Assembly (NCBI GenBank): GCA_016858145.1
Contig: JAEHOE010000120.1
Span: 62,001-126,000 of the forward strand
Direction: 5' to 3'
Source: Edaphochlamys debaryana
Taxonomy: Eukaryota; Chlorophyta; Chlorophyceae; Chlamydomonadales
Length of the DNA: 64,000 nucleotides
The position numbers and the translations under genes were made by a program. This document shows, one piece after another, positions 10,356-22,102 of this stretch. Each line of letters opens with the position of its first letter. Position 1 is the stretch's first letter. The notes under the pieces were generated by a model that did no database searches, had not been told where the DNA came from, and saw only the letters and a list, made by a program, of their open reading frames with translations.

Positions 10356-13300
10356 ATGGCCTACGGTCACGAGCCCGGCCCGGACGACCCCGGCGTGCCC
10401 CTCATATCCGGGCCGAGCCTCTTTGAAATGAAGAACCGCCCCCGACGGGATACCGGCTGGCTCGTCGCGTACCTGCTGGTGCTCTTCGCCGCGTTCGGTG
10501 GTGGCATCTATGCTTTCGTCAACAGGTGTGGTTGTTGCAGCGAATACACTGGCTTGTCCGGCGGGGCCGGGCCAGGCGCGGTCGGGACGGAACTAGGGCC
10601 CAGCATCTCCGCGCAGCTTCGCGAGCCCGGGGGCGCAAACCCTGCTCCCGACGAGCGCTTTCCGCCCCGCTATCGCAAACCGAAGCTTTGTTGTCGCACC
10701 AAACCGAGGCGGGATATGCCCCAGACCTTCACACGCGTCACGTTTCGGCGACGTACCGTGGACGTAGCGCCCCCCGAAGTCCCCCGCGTGTTCCCAGCGC
10801 CGCCCCCAACTCCCTCTTTAACCCCTCCCCCCCCTTTACCCCTTCTCTCCCTCCTTCCCTCCCCCAGGAACACGCGCTACTCGGAGCTGCTGTCCCCCGA
10901 CTCCCTGCTCGACCCCGCGCTCTGCCCCGCGGGCGCCAGCCACGCCGCCCGGCGCCTGCTGCAGGCGGGCCCCGACGCGCCCTCGGCCTTCGACCTGGAC
11001 CTCTTCATGCGGGCGGCGGGGGCCTGGCTGGGGGCCAGCGTGGGAGGTGGGGGGGGGGGTGGGAGGGAGGGAGGGGGGATGGCAGGGAGGGGGCGGGCCT
11101 CGCCGGGGGTGGAGGAGTGAGCGGGGGAGTAGGCGGGGCTTGAGCGCCCTTGTGCGAGCGCCGGCTGGGCGGATGGGTTGGCCGCGTCGCTCGCTCGCAG
11201 CCGCTCAGCTCCAGCACACACGCCCCCCCCCCCTTCCCTTCCCCCCCTCCATCTCCCCCCCCTCCATCTCCCCCCCCAGGCGCTGTGCTCGTGGGCCTGG
11301 CCTTCATCGCGCTGGTGCAGCACTCCCCCGCGGCCCTGGTCATCACGGCGCTGGCCATGCAGGTGGGGGGGGGGAGGGGGGGAAGAGGGGGGGTTGGGGC
11401 GAGGGAGGGGGAGGGGGGAGTGCTAGGAGGGGACGATGCAATTGGGCAGTGTCCATGGATTCCTGGGTCCCCTGCCGACGGCCCCACGCTCTCCACCCGT
11501 ACATGCGCTCACCCCCAGGTCGCCATCCCCTTCGCCCTGGGCGGCCTGGCCCTGGCCCAGCACGCGGCCCTGCCCGGGGGCCTGCTGCTGGGGCTGGGGA
11601 CGCTGACGCTGCTGCTGTGGGCGCTGTGGTGGCCGCAGGTGGGGGGGGGAAGCTGGTTACGTCAGTGTTGCCAGGCGGTGGCGACCGTGATACCAGACTG
11701 GTCAAGTCGGCAACCCCCGCCCCCTCCCTTACAACCCCCCCCCCCAGATCAAGCTGGTCACCTCCCTGCTGGGCCTGGCGGGCCGCGGCGTGTCCGCCAA
11801 CCCCGTCCTGGTCCCCACCGCCCTGGGCCTGCAGCTGGCCCTGCTGGGCCTGCTCGAGGCCCCGCTGGTCCTGGCGGGCCTGGCGGGCCTGGCCAACGGC
11901 AACCTGACGTACAACCCCGACCGCGCGGACGGGGGTGCGGCCACGCGGGGGGACCAGTGCGTGGACGACGGCGGACAGCAGGTGGGGCGGAGGGGGGCGG
12001 AGGGGGGTGGAGGGGGCGTGCCTCGCCTTGCCTTGGCCCCGAGTGCTTGACCCGCTGGGCCCAAGTCAACTCCTCTTCCCCCGCCGCCCTCCCCTCCCCT
12101 CCCCTTCCCCCAAGACCCTGTGCTGCGTGTGGCAGCTGCAGCCCTGGGTGCCCTCCCTGCTGTCGCTGGTGGGGCTGGCGGCCACCTGGAGCATGTTCCT
12201 GGCCTTCCAGGTGGGGGGGGAGGGGGGGCTGCTCGTTTATCAGGTGTTCCAGGTGGGGGGGGGGGGGCGGCACGCGTGGGTCGCCGCACGCATCTTCTCC
12301 TCCTCATTACAAAGCTCGATGACCTCCCCTGACCCCCTTTGTTGACTACCCCCCACCCCCCAGGCCAAGCTGTTCACGGTGGCGGGCACCATTGCGCAGT
12401 GGTACTTCCACGAGCGGCCCGGGCAGGGGGCCGGCACCAGCGCCCGCGGCCCCGAGCCCCACGGCCGGCGCCCCCCCAGCCGCGTGCTGACGGCGCTGCG
12501 GTTCGCTCTGGGCCCCTCGCTGGGTTCGCTGTGCTGCGGGGCGGCGGTGCTCACCCTGGTGGCCATGATACGACAGGTGGGCGGAGGAGGAGAGGGAGGG
12601 GGGGAGGGGAAGGCGCCTGGCAGAGTGACCCGGGGAGGGGGAGCGGGGAAAGGCAGAGGGCGCGTCCTCGTGACCCCCGGGTCGGTCCACCGGCAGGTCC
12701 TTTCTCGTGTCCACGCCTAGCTCCTCCCCTCTCCCTCCACCCTCCCGCGCCCACACACCACCCAGGCGCTCCAGAAGGCCCGCAAGGAGTCCAGCCGCAA
12801 CCTGGTGTTCGCCTGCGCCGCCGCCTGCCTGCAGCTGCTGCTGACCTTTGCCGAGTTCGTGACGCGCTTCGCCACAGTGCGGGCGGCGCTCACGGGTGGG
12901 GCGGGGCGGATGGGGGGAGGGCAGGAACCGCGGTGGGGCGGGGGGAGTCGGGGGTGCCGCCGTCCGCACTCACCTCGCTGCTCCGGCTCTCCAAGGCTCC
13001 CTCCCGTCATCCTCCCTCCCCCCTCCCTCCCCCTCCCTCCCCCCCCCCCTCCCCCTCCCCCCCCAGGCGAGGCCTTCATGGCCGCGGGCCGCAACGTGGT
13101 GGCGCTGTGCGCCCGCAACGCCATGGACGCATTCGGGGTGTGGTGAGCAGGGGGGGGGGAGAGGGGTCGGCGCTGGGTCTCCCGGCAGGGCGGCAGCGGG
13201 GGCCCTTTGCGATGTGCCATGTGTCTCCGAGCTGGCGCCCTCACCTGCTCCCCCCCCCTCCCCCCAGGTGGCTGCCCCCCCTCATCCTGCAGTCCTGCTG

Positions 13301-13913
13301 CTGCCTCATGGCCCTGGCCTGGGGCGTGGCCGCCTGGTGGCTCTCCTACGCCACCACCTGGGCCCGGCAGCAGCCCCCTTCGTCCGGCCCCGCCGCCCAC
13401 CACAACCAGGCCGCCGCCAGCGCCTGGTTCACGGCCGTGTTCGCCTTCCTGGCAGCCTGGGCGGTGCTGGGGTTCCTGGGGTCGCTGCTGCTCAACGTGG
13501 TGGACGCGCTGTTCGTGTGCGTGGCCATGGACAGGGACCAGGGGCAGGTGGGGCCTGGGGGGGGGCCTGGGGGGGGCTGGGGGGGCCTGGGGGAGGGGCA
13601 TTGGTGAGGAGGAGGAGCGGAGTCGGGCTGTGTGCAGCTGCCGCCCGGGGACCCGGCCGCTCGGACTAGCCTGTGTCACCACCTGCCTTCCGTGCTGGCA
13701 CCGCGGGCCTCCTCTCACCCCTTCTCTCCACCCCCCTCTCATCCTCCCCCCCCCCCGCAGGTGTCCTCCCCCGAGGTGCACGCAGTGGTGTGCAAGCTGC
13801 CCACCGTGGGGGCGCTGGTGCAGAACCCGGACGGCGGGCTGGCCTACGGAGCGGGGGAGGCGGGGGCGGGAGGGTACGCGCCGGTGCCGCAGGACGCCGC
13901 CTCACGCGTGTGA
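10356..13913 (+). CDS. Choline-transporter-like membrane protein (SLC44/CTL family)
   Basis: Polytopic membrane protein of the SLC44/CTL (Pns1) family, linked to choline or related solute transport at the plasma or organelle membrane. Exons 10356-10525, 10868-11046, 11280-11362, 11519-11638, 11748-11981, 12115-12210, 12364-12576, 12766-12895, 13067-13142, 13268-13547 and 13761-13913 give 577 residues. About ten hydrophobic segments are visible, the first at roughly 34-54. Family marks are TVAGTIAQWYF after the central helices, matching the W-x13-AG spacing of animal CTLs, and near the C-terminus a LFVCVAMDRDQ segment equivalent to the conserved FCxxxDxE region. The loop after helix 1 is short (about 70 residues), as in fungal and plant members rather than animals. 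A second in-frame donor at 12253 could add 14 residues to exon 6. TGTAA at 14401. The substrate cannot be read from sequence. Confidence 0.9.
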
Positions 13914-14856
13914 GGGGAGGGAGGGGCGGGGAGGGGGGCCTGTTCCAGGAGCGGGCGCGGATGCGGTGGAGACTCGGCTGGCTGGTTAGTCAGCATCGAG
14001 GACCGGGGTGCATCATGATGGGCTGATGTCGGCAGGTTGGATTGAGGGCGGTTGGGTTGCGGATGCACAAGGACGTCATGTGAGGATGCAAGGTCGGGTG
14101 GTGGCTCCTGCGAGCGTCCACGGTGGCCTCGGCGAGGGGCGCTGTTGCAGGGAGCGGGGGGCCGTGCGCCCTTGACTTTACCCAGGTGTGATTCCCAGCA
14201 CGTGGCGGGCGGTTGCGCACCCCAGCTCGCAGGCTGGCAGGCTGTTGAGCGCTCGGTAGTGGCGTGGGCTGCGGAGCCGTGTTGAGCGCTGTGTACATAG
14301 CGCTTCCGTGCATGGATGCATGGCGGTGTGCGCAGTTGTGCTGCCGGAGACAGCGGCTTTGCGGGCATAGAACAACAACAAGGGTGATACCGATTTGTGC
14401 TGTAAAGTGCAACACCCTGCGCGTAACCCGTCACTGGCTGATGAGGAGAGGGGCCTCTGCCGAGCATCTGACCCTCTCCTGCCCTGCCCTGGACATGGAG
14501 CTGCCTGGCAACAGACTTGCTGCCACCGTTCACAGCGCCTCCAGATAAGGCAAAGCTCCCTGCTTCGTTTGGACATCGCCACCTGGGTCCCTACACGAGT
14601 GCTCGATCCCCCTTGCCCGCCCCCTGCTCCTCGGCACCCAGCCAGCAAGTGAACGTCCTGACGCAACCACTCTGCCCACAGCCCCCGCCCCCCCCGCATG
14701 CAGCCCCACGCAGCTCCGCCAGCACCCCAGGCCACACAGCACACCACAGACCTGCCCGCCCCTGCCTCCACCGCCTGCCACCGACGGCAGCACCTGCCCC
14801 CCCTCACTCCCCCTCATGCCCCCCCCCCAACACCCCCCACTCCAGCCCCCCCCCCC
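13914..14856. other. Convergent 3' region between SLC44 and PLAA genes
   Basis: 943 bp between two stop codons facing each other. It should contain both 3' UTRs. TGTAA for the plus-strand gene is at 14401. I did not find a clear TGTAA on the minus strand for PLAA. Confidence 0.5.
14401..14405 (+). terminator. Candidate poly(A) signal TGTAA for the SLC44 gene
   Basis: TGTAA about 490 nt after the SLC44 stop codon on the same strand. Confidence 0.5.
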
Positions 14857-17800
14857 TCACTCCCCCTGGATGCGCACCCCCGTGGCCCGCGCGATGACCG
14901 CCGTCACCTCTATGCCCGCCTGCAGCAGCCGCCCCTCGGCCGCGCCGCCCCCGCGCGCCGCCGCCATGAGGGCGTGGATGCGGTCGTTCACGTCCAGGTC
15001 CTTGGCCACCTGCGGGGGGCGGGGGGCGGGGGGGAGGTAAGTTGACGATAAGGCATGTGTCCCTCGAGAGGGGAGGAGCGCAGTCGCTTGCGGAGGGCAT
15101 CGCCGGTCCTCGGCGCGGGGCAGCCCAGTGTCAACCGCTCAGGCCTTGGACTTGGGCCCAGCAGCACATCCCGGAACAGCTCGCGTCCTGTGCCGGCCCC
15201 TTGCCCCCCCATCACCCCCCCACCTGGCACAGCTCCCTCCCCCCCGCCCCCAGCAGGGTGCCCAGCGCCGTCAGGCAGCGGAAGGCCGCGTCCGCCTCCT
15301 CCACCACCGCCGAGGGGGGCAGCGCGGACAGCAGCTCCAGACCGAACGACACGGCCTGCGCGTGTGTCCGTGGAGGGGAGGGGGAAAGGGCTGCTTAGGC
15401 CACCCACTTGATACATACGCCTCGTCCTAGCCTCATCCTAGCACCACGCAGGCCAGCAGAGCCCCCTTCCAACCCCCCCCCCCCTCGACCCTCCTTCCCC
15501 CCCCCCCGTCCCCCCCCCCCCCCCCCAACACACACCCACCTGCATGGGCAGCCCCTCGGCCTGCTCCGGCGGCAGCTGCCCCAGCGCCGCCGCCGCCGCC
15601 AGGTTGGCCAGCAGCGTGGCCCCGCCCAGGCGCACGGCCTTGGGGGCGCCGGGCGCCAGGCAGGGGCCCGACAGGCGGTCCAGGGCGGCCCCCGCGCCCC
15701 CCAGCGCCCAGGCCCGCAGGGGGCCGGGCAGCGCGGCGGCATTGGCGGCCAGGCGCAGCGCGAGCTGGTGGTTGGCGGGGAGGGGGGAGGAGAAGGCGGA
15801 GGCCAGCGCGCCGGCCAGCGTGCCTGGGTGGGGTGGGGTGGGTGGGTGGGTGGGGCCCGTTGGGCGGGTGCGAGAGGAGAAGGAGCCAGCGGGGGGCAGG
15901 GGCGCTCAGCTGCCGACCAATCCCTCCCAGGCACCCCTTACAGCAGCCCGCAGCCCCACTAGCCCCGCGCACCCAGTGCCCCGCACCCTCCTCATTCCCT
16001 GCCCCCCCCCCCGCACCCACCCGGCTCGGGGTTGGGCGCGTTGAGGTCCCCCGCGGCCCCCGGCGCCGCCAGCAGCTCCGCCCCCCCGCCCGGCGCCGCG
16101 TCCAGCACCGCCAGCCGCGCCAGGTCCAGGGCGGGGAAGAGCTGCGGCGGGGGCCAGGCCAGCAGGCGCCGGAGCAGGGCCACGTCGGCGGGGGCGATGG
16201 CGGGGGCGGGGGCGGCGGCGGCGCCCTTGGCGGCGGCGGCCGAGGCGGCGGCGCGGGGCAGCTTGGCGAGCAGGGCCTCCAGGGCGCCTGGGGGGGTGGG
16301 AGGGAGGATTAGGACTTTAGGAGAGGGCGGAGCGGGGAAGCAGGGTTGAGGCTGAGCTGGATGGCTCCTCCTCGGCACACAGCCCATCCCTCCCCATGCC
16401 CCCCTCGTCACGCCGCTCCCCCTCCCCCTCCCCCGGCCCCCCCGCTCACCCCCCGGCGCCAGCTCCGCCTCGCTCAGGCGCTGCTCGGGCGGCAGGGCGG
16501 CGCTGAACTCACGCACCTTGCGGGCAAGGGCCTGACGGGGGGGGGGAGTGACAACGACAGTAACGGAGGGGATGGCAGGGTCATGGTCAGTGAGACACGG
16601 TCGGCATGGGCAGAGGCTGGCTGGTGCGGGAGCTCAACCGGCTGAGGACCATCCCTGCTGGGCCCCAGCCCTCGCCGCCCGCCCGCAACCGCCCCACCCC
16701 TCCTGACGTGCATGGGCGCATGGGCGCAATCCCTCTCAGCGCCGACCCCCCTTGATCGCCCCCTCCCCCCCTCCCCCCCTCACGTCCGCCGCGGGCAGGT
16801 TGTCGAACACCAGGCAGGTGGTGGCGGGCAGGAACTGGGACTTGGGGGCAGGCAGGCCTGGGGGGAGGGGGTGGAGGTGGGGGCCGCTGGGCCGGGGGCT
16901 GCGTATCGCGGAGGGGTATGCCACACCGGTACCCTGCCCCCTGCCCCTTGGCCCCAAACGCACAATGCGCGCCCTTGCTTCCTGTCCTTCCTCGCCCGTC
17001 CCTACCTTTACCCCCCCCCCCCTCCCCTTCTCCCGCCCCTCCCCCACCTCGGCTGCCGCCTCCCCCCGTGAAGGGGTCCACGCCCCCCCCAGTGATGTCC
17101 ATGGGCTGGGGCCCGGGCGGGGGGGGCCGGGGGGCGGGCGGCCGCGGCCCCTCGCCCCCGCCCCCCCCCGTGAAGGGGTCGCAGCCGCCCCCCGTCACGT
17201 CCATGGGGGCCAGCGCCGCGGGCTGAGCGCCGCCCGTGTTCTGGGTGATGAACTGCACGATCTGGGGGGGGAAGGGGGGGCGAGAGGGGGCGGTGTGAGA
17301 CCACCGGGCATCGCACACGGAAGATATGCGCGTCCCATCGCCCTTCTCCAACTCAGGCTCAACCCCCGCACGCAGCTGCTGCTTGGAACGGCATCACCGC
17401 CCCCCCCCCTCCCACCTGCTCCTGGAAGTAGGGCGGCAGGTCGTGCTCCCCGATGAAGCGCTGCGCCACCAGGTAGGGGTTGTCCCCCGCGTCCATGGCC
17501 AGCTTCTTCGGGGGGAGGCCCTCACCCACGTCCACATCAAACACAAAGTCCCACTCGCGGCCGCCGTGGTACTGGGGGGTTGGGAGGGTTGGGAGGGGGG
17601 GAGTGTTGGGCGGAGTGTTGGGCGGAGGGTTGGGCGGAGGGTTGGGAGAGTGGGGGCGTGGAGGGCGAGGGCGACCACAGGTTCAAGGCGCAGGGGGCGC
17701 ATGCCGCGTTTGGGAGGGACTGCGGCTCCTGGCCCCCCGGTACCCCCCGGCCCCACCTTCTTGGTCTTGCCAGCGCCCCGCGCCGCCCTGCAGAAGGGGG

Positions 17801-20800
17801 GGGGGGCAGGAGGGGAGTGTGAAGCTGAGCTGTTGGTGGGGCGCAGGCCACTCTCCTTGCCCGTGTGTACTGGTAACCCCCCTCTCGTGCCCTCTCGCTA
17901 TCAGCCACACCCCTCCCTTCCCCTCCCCCATCACGCTCCCCCCCCACACCTGCGGCCCCTCCACCACCACCCCGATCTTCTCCCACTGGAAGGCCTTGGC
18001 GTCCCACGAGTAGGCCACCACATCGCCTGGGGGGGGGGAGGAGGAGGAGGGGTAGGGAGAGTCGTGGGGGCAAAGTGGCAAGGGCTGAAGGGTGGCGTAG
18101 GGAGGCTGGCGAGCCAGGCACCCCAAACGTGTACGCAATGCCGAAGCCTCTACAGAGATAGCACTGCCGCCTTTCCCACCGCGTAAGCATCCCTCGCTTG
18201 TAGGCAACGCCGGCGCCTCCGCACCCCACCGCCGCCCCCCGTGGAAGCCAGGACCCGCCACCCCAGACAACACCCTAAACTCCCAAACCTCTGCCATCCA
18301 CACCCACTCCTCCACCCGCACCCCCCCCCCGCACCCGTGGCCCCGTCCTTGACGAACTTGTTCTCCCCGTCCTTGCCGCCCGGCTGCGACAGAGCGAACG
18401 CCTCCTCCACCTTGAGCCCGGGGGGCAGAGCGCCGCCGCCGCCGGCCCCCGCCCCGCCCTCGCCGCCCCCCGCCGCCGCCGCCTCCCGCGCCGCCTTGCG
18501 CTCCGCCAGCAGCGAGGCCAGCGCCGCCGCAGCCGCGGGCGAGGCGCGGTCGGGGGCGGGGGTCCAGAGCCGCGCCACTGCGTCGCTGCAGCCCGTCAGC
18601 AGGTCGCCCCCGCCGCCGGCCCCCGCGGACCCGGAGGCCCCCGAGGGGGCGGAGGGGGAGGGGGGCAGGAAGTCGAGCGCCCAGATGTTGCCGGGGTGCT
18701 CAATCACCTGGCGCGGGGGAGAGCGGGTGGGGAGAGGGGGTGGGGAGAGGGGGGTGGTCGAGTGGGCGGCTCTGGGTCGCACTCGGCGGCCATGCGCCCC
18801 CCTCCACGGCAAGGCGCCCCCCGGACCCTCCAGGTGGGCACTCCCCGCGCGCCACCCCGCCCGTCCCACGCAGCCCCCCGCCCTCCCCCCTGCCCTCCCC
18901 CCTGCCCTCCCCCTGCCCGCCCTCCCCCTCCCCCCAGCCCCCCCCCCCCACCTGCAGGCACTCCCCGCTGGCCCTCCACAGCCTCGCCGTGTTGTCCTCC
19001 GAGCCCGAGGCCAGCAGCACCCCCCCCGCAGGGCCCCCCTCGCAGGCCGCCACGCAGTATACGATGGCGGTGTGCCCCAGCAGCTCCGACAGGCAGGTGC
19101 CGGAGGAGTCCCACACCTGGGGGGGGGGGGGGAGGGGGGCGGAAGGGGAGCAAAGAGGTCGAGGGCCGCGGAGGGGACACGAGGGAGACAGCTGGCCAAG
19201 GGACCGCGCAGGCCCACGCTGCGGCGGTAACAAGGGCAGGACAGCGGACCCAGAGGCAACGCACACCTCCAGACTGCGCATGTCCCCCTTCCAGCTGCCC
19301 CACACATTCCTGCTGCCCCCCCCCTTCCCCCCCCACCTTGCAGCTCATGTCGTGGGAGGCGGTGGCGAAGCCCAGCCCCGGGACCACGCACATGCCCCTG
19401 GGGTGGGTGGGGGGGAGTGGTGAGCGGTGAGGGGCACGGGTCCATCCATGCGGGGTGCTCCCCCCCTGCCCCGGGACATGCCCGCCTGAGCGCCCGGGAA
19501 CCTGGGTCGCCGAGCCTTCCAGCCAGGCGCGTGCATACACGCCCTAGCTTCCACCCCGCTTCGTCAGCCCACATCTCCTGCAGCCACATCCTCAAGAACC
19601 CCCCCCCCCGCCCCTCACCGCCACCAACCCCCCACCCCACCTGACCGTGTCCGTGTGCGCCTTGATGGTCCGCACACACACGCCCCCGCCCTCCCCCTCC
19701 GCCACCGCCCACTGCCGCACGGAGGCGTCCCCGCTGCCGCTCAGCAGCTCGCCGCCCGGCAGGCACAGCAGGCACAGCACGGGGCCCTCGTGGCCCGACA
19801 GCACGGCAGCGCACTTGCCGCCGCGCCACACGCGCAGCGTCCTGCAGGTAGGTGTTGAGGGGGGGGGGCGAGAAGAGACTTTGTGTGCAGAGTTGATGCT
19901 GGGCCCGGCCGGGCCACCGCGGGTGGGTCCTGCTCCGCTCCACGCCCTTAAATCATCCCCCCCATGCAAGCGCCCACCGCCCCTAATCGCCCTCCCCCCC
20001 AGCCCCCCCCCCCCCATCAGGACCCCCCCCTCACTTGTCCAGGGAGGCCGACACGATGGCCGCCCCCCCGCCCTGCCCCTCCCCGGGCGGCAGCAGCCCC
20101 AGGGCCGTGACCTGGTACTGGTGGCCCGTGAGGGGGGCGGCGCAGGAGGCGGAGGCGGGGTCCCACACGCGGACAGAGGCGTCGCGGGAGCCTGGGGGGG
20201 GGGAGGTAGGGGACGAGCGGGGGCAGGGGCAGGGCCTCGGTTGTATGCCGGGGGCCCAACATGCCCGCAGCTGGGTGATAAGGGGTGGTGCCGGGAGTAG
20301 GCGGGGGCTACCGTGCGCCCTCCCTGGGAAGTCTCTGGGCCTGGGGTGTTGAGCCCGCACCGCACCCACCCGTGACAATGGCCCCAGTCGGGTAGTCCTC
20401 CGACACGCCGGGTGGCACGTAGAGCACCGCAACAACGAAGTCGGTGTGCCCTACGTAGGTGTGCGAGCAGCTGTAGCCGCCGTCCGCGGCCTCGGTCCAG
20501 AGCTTCGCGGTCTTGTCGCGGCTTGCGGTGAGGATGCCGAGCGGGCACACCGCAACGCCGCGCACCTGACAAGAGGAGAGCAGCAGAATATAGCCGACAA
20601 AATGGTTTTCGGCCTTGCCTAGCCCCGCGAGGCCCGCACAAGGCCAGATCCCGCTCGCTTCACGCGAGCTCTGCCACCAGCGGCTCCTATTGAGCCCCGT
20701 CCTTGATCAAAGTGACTTTAGAGACCTCTAGCAATGTGCCGTTGTCCTCCCGCTCAAGAAGCGGCCTTACATCTTCGTCATGTCCGCGAAGCTCGCCGCG

Positions 20801-20827
20801 CAGCTGGAACTCCGGCGGGCTCGCCAT
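14857..20827 (-). CDS. PLAA: PLAA / Doa1 / Ufd3 ubiquitin-binding Cdc48 cofactor (WD40-PFU-PUL)
   Basis: Cofactor of the Cdc48/p97 ATPase that binds ubiquitin in protein turnover. Seventeen exons, in coding order: 20771-20827, 20370-20565, 20035-20191, 19641-19841, 19337-19397, 18952-19116, 18335-18707, 17948-18026, 17757-17787, 17416-17571, 17048-17261, 16784-16857, 16450-16531, 16021-16287, 15540-15823, 15224-15355, 14857-15009; 893 residues. Residues 1-340 are WD40 repeats (TASRDKTAKLW, GSRDASVRVWD, ASGSEDNTARLW). Residues 404-505 form the PFU domain (WDFVFDVDVGEGLPPKKL, then NPYLVAQRFIGEHDLP). Two DPFTGGGG motifs follow, as in animal PLAA, here set in Gly/Pro-rich sequence. From about 575 an all-helical PUL domain opens with FLPATTCLVFDN. 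Exon 8 must end two bases past the obvious donor to restore phase into the 31-nt exon 9. Family is certain; single exon edges may shift. Confidence 0.93.
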
Positions 20828-20973
20828 TGCTGTCGTATGCTTGTTGAGTGCGCAATATGCTTAGTGCTGCATCAATCAGGTTAGTTGATGGTGGAGGTCT
20901 CGACCAGATGTTTCAAGGCAAACAAGGACCTCTCTAAGGGTCCCGTGGTTAGGGACAAGCAGAACGAAGGGGA

Positions 20974-21010
20974 CAAGTGAGTGGGAGTGAACCGCACTCC
21001 CACTCACTTG
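20974..21010. repeat. Perfect hairpin, 16-bp stem and 5-nt loop
   Basis: CAAGTGAGTGGGAGTG at 20974-20989, loop AACCG, then its exact reverse complement at 20995-21010. It starts 147 bp upstream of the PLAA start codon (transcribed leftwards), so it may lie in that promoter or leader, or mark an element end. Confidence 0.85.
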
Positions 21011-21255
21011 CACTTGCACGACGGCACGAACTCCCCCCCAGCTCACCCCACCAGTGGGCCCCCCCGCTGTCCGCCAAGTTGCTGTCGTATTCCTCTCTCC
21101 CTCCATTAGGGAGTGTTCACATGTGACGGGGTTCGTCAGGGCTCGTTGTGCAAGGAGGTCGAGTTGGAGTAAGCAAGTACCGGCGGGAATTGGCACCAGG
21201 GACAACCCATGCACTCTGCCCGCACGTAGGCGGCTTCGCAACACATAACTTTTGG

Positions 21256-21768
21256 TGGGGGCCAGTGCCGGGGGGCACTGCCCGGGGGGGGCCATCGTGT
21301 GCATGCAGGAGGGCCGAGGCGTGGGGCCGCCACTGCCCAGGCGTGGGTGGCCGAGCTCTGCCCAGGCGGGGGCCTCAGGGCCGGGGCCCTGCCGGGGGAG
21401 TGGGCGTGCAGTTGCAGGCACTGCGGCCCAGTGGCTCAGGAGGGAATGCACGACGGGGGTAAGTGGGGCGGGGGCCAAGTAGCTCGAAGCGTTCTTGCCT
21501 TGCGTACTAATGTCTTCAGTCTTAAGAGAGTGTGCCCATAGGGCGGCATGTCTTGCACATGTCCGCCACGGCCAAAGCATTGACTGCTGCTCTTTGCATG
21601 AGAAGCCGCTTTGCGCACCCTGCGGCACCGCCGCGTCAGGCGGGCTCCGCAAGGGTTTGATCTTTCGCAGTTGGCTCGTGCCTCCTCTGTCCTCCTCCCT
21701 ATCTTTATCTCTAGTCATACGCTTTATGCTTTCTTACTCAGGGTTGCCGACCAGAATTTTCACTGCAT
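21256..21768 (+). repeat. Dispersed repeat, copy A (about 513 bp)
   Basis: Near-identical to 47336-47849 in the same orientation; differences are scattered substitutions and small indels. Shared landmarks are CCAGTGCC close to the left end and TTGCCGACCAGA followed by TTTCACTGCAT at the right end, after which the copies diverge at once. I see no terminal inverted repeats, target duplication or credible protein. It may be a non-autonomous transposon fragment or a duplicated 3' UTR, because copy B lies directly after a stop codon. Confidence 0.85.
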
Positions 21769-22036
21769 TCGCTTGTGATCAAGAGCAGGGAAAGTTATCG
21801 ACCACGCTCCAACTTGCCGGCGACATGTCTGGGGGCTCAACCTCCACGCGGTCAGTCAGAGTGTGTTGCTAGCTAACCTTGCACAATTCTCTGAGGGCAG
21901 TCGCGACACGGTGCACTTGCTCTAAGCTCGATGGACCATAATCATCCCGGATGGGGGAACCCCAATTGGCTTGAACAAGGCCTCTTGGACCGGCGGGGAT
22001 AGTTTGCTACTGACACTACTCACACTTCAGTCCGCA

Positions 22037-22102
22037 GTCGCGTAGCAGATGGGTGAGGGGCTCAGCCCTTTTTCGCCCCCATGGGGGCGCCCAGCGCTTG
22101 TC
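22037..22102 (+). repeat. 66-bp inverted repeat, left arm
   Basis: Exact reverse complement of 48500-48565. It carries a 16-bp perfect palindrome at 22074-22089 (CGCCCCCATGGGGGCG) and the smaller GGGCTCAGCCC. It begins about 270 bp after copy A of the 513-bp repeat. Confidence 0.85.

Noticed and set aside
12211..12363. Treating 12211-12243 as a separate 33-nt intron with a 9-nt exon after it
   Set aside because: Thirty-three nucleotides is too short for a spliceosomal intron. Direct joining of 12210 to 12364 restores the conserved W-x13-AG spacing.
21495..21872. Open frame inside repeat copy A, also open in copy B
   Set aside because: The frame is shared only because the DNA is nearly identical. 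It has no known domain, and indels elsewhere in the repeat are not multiples of three.
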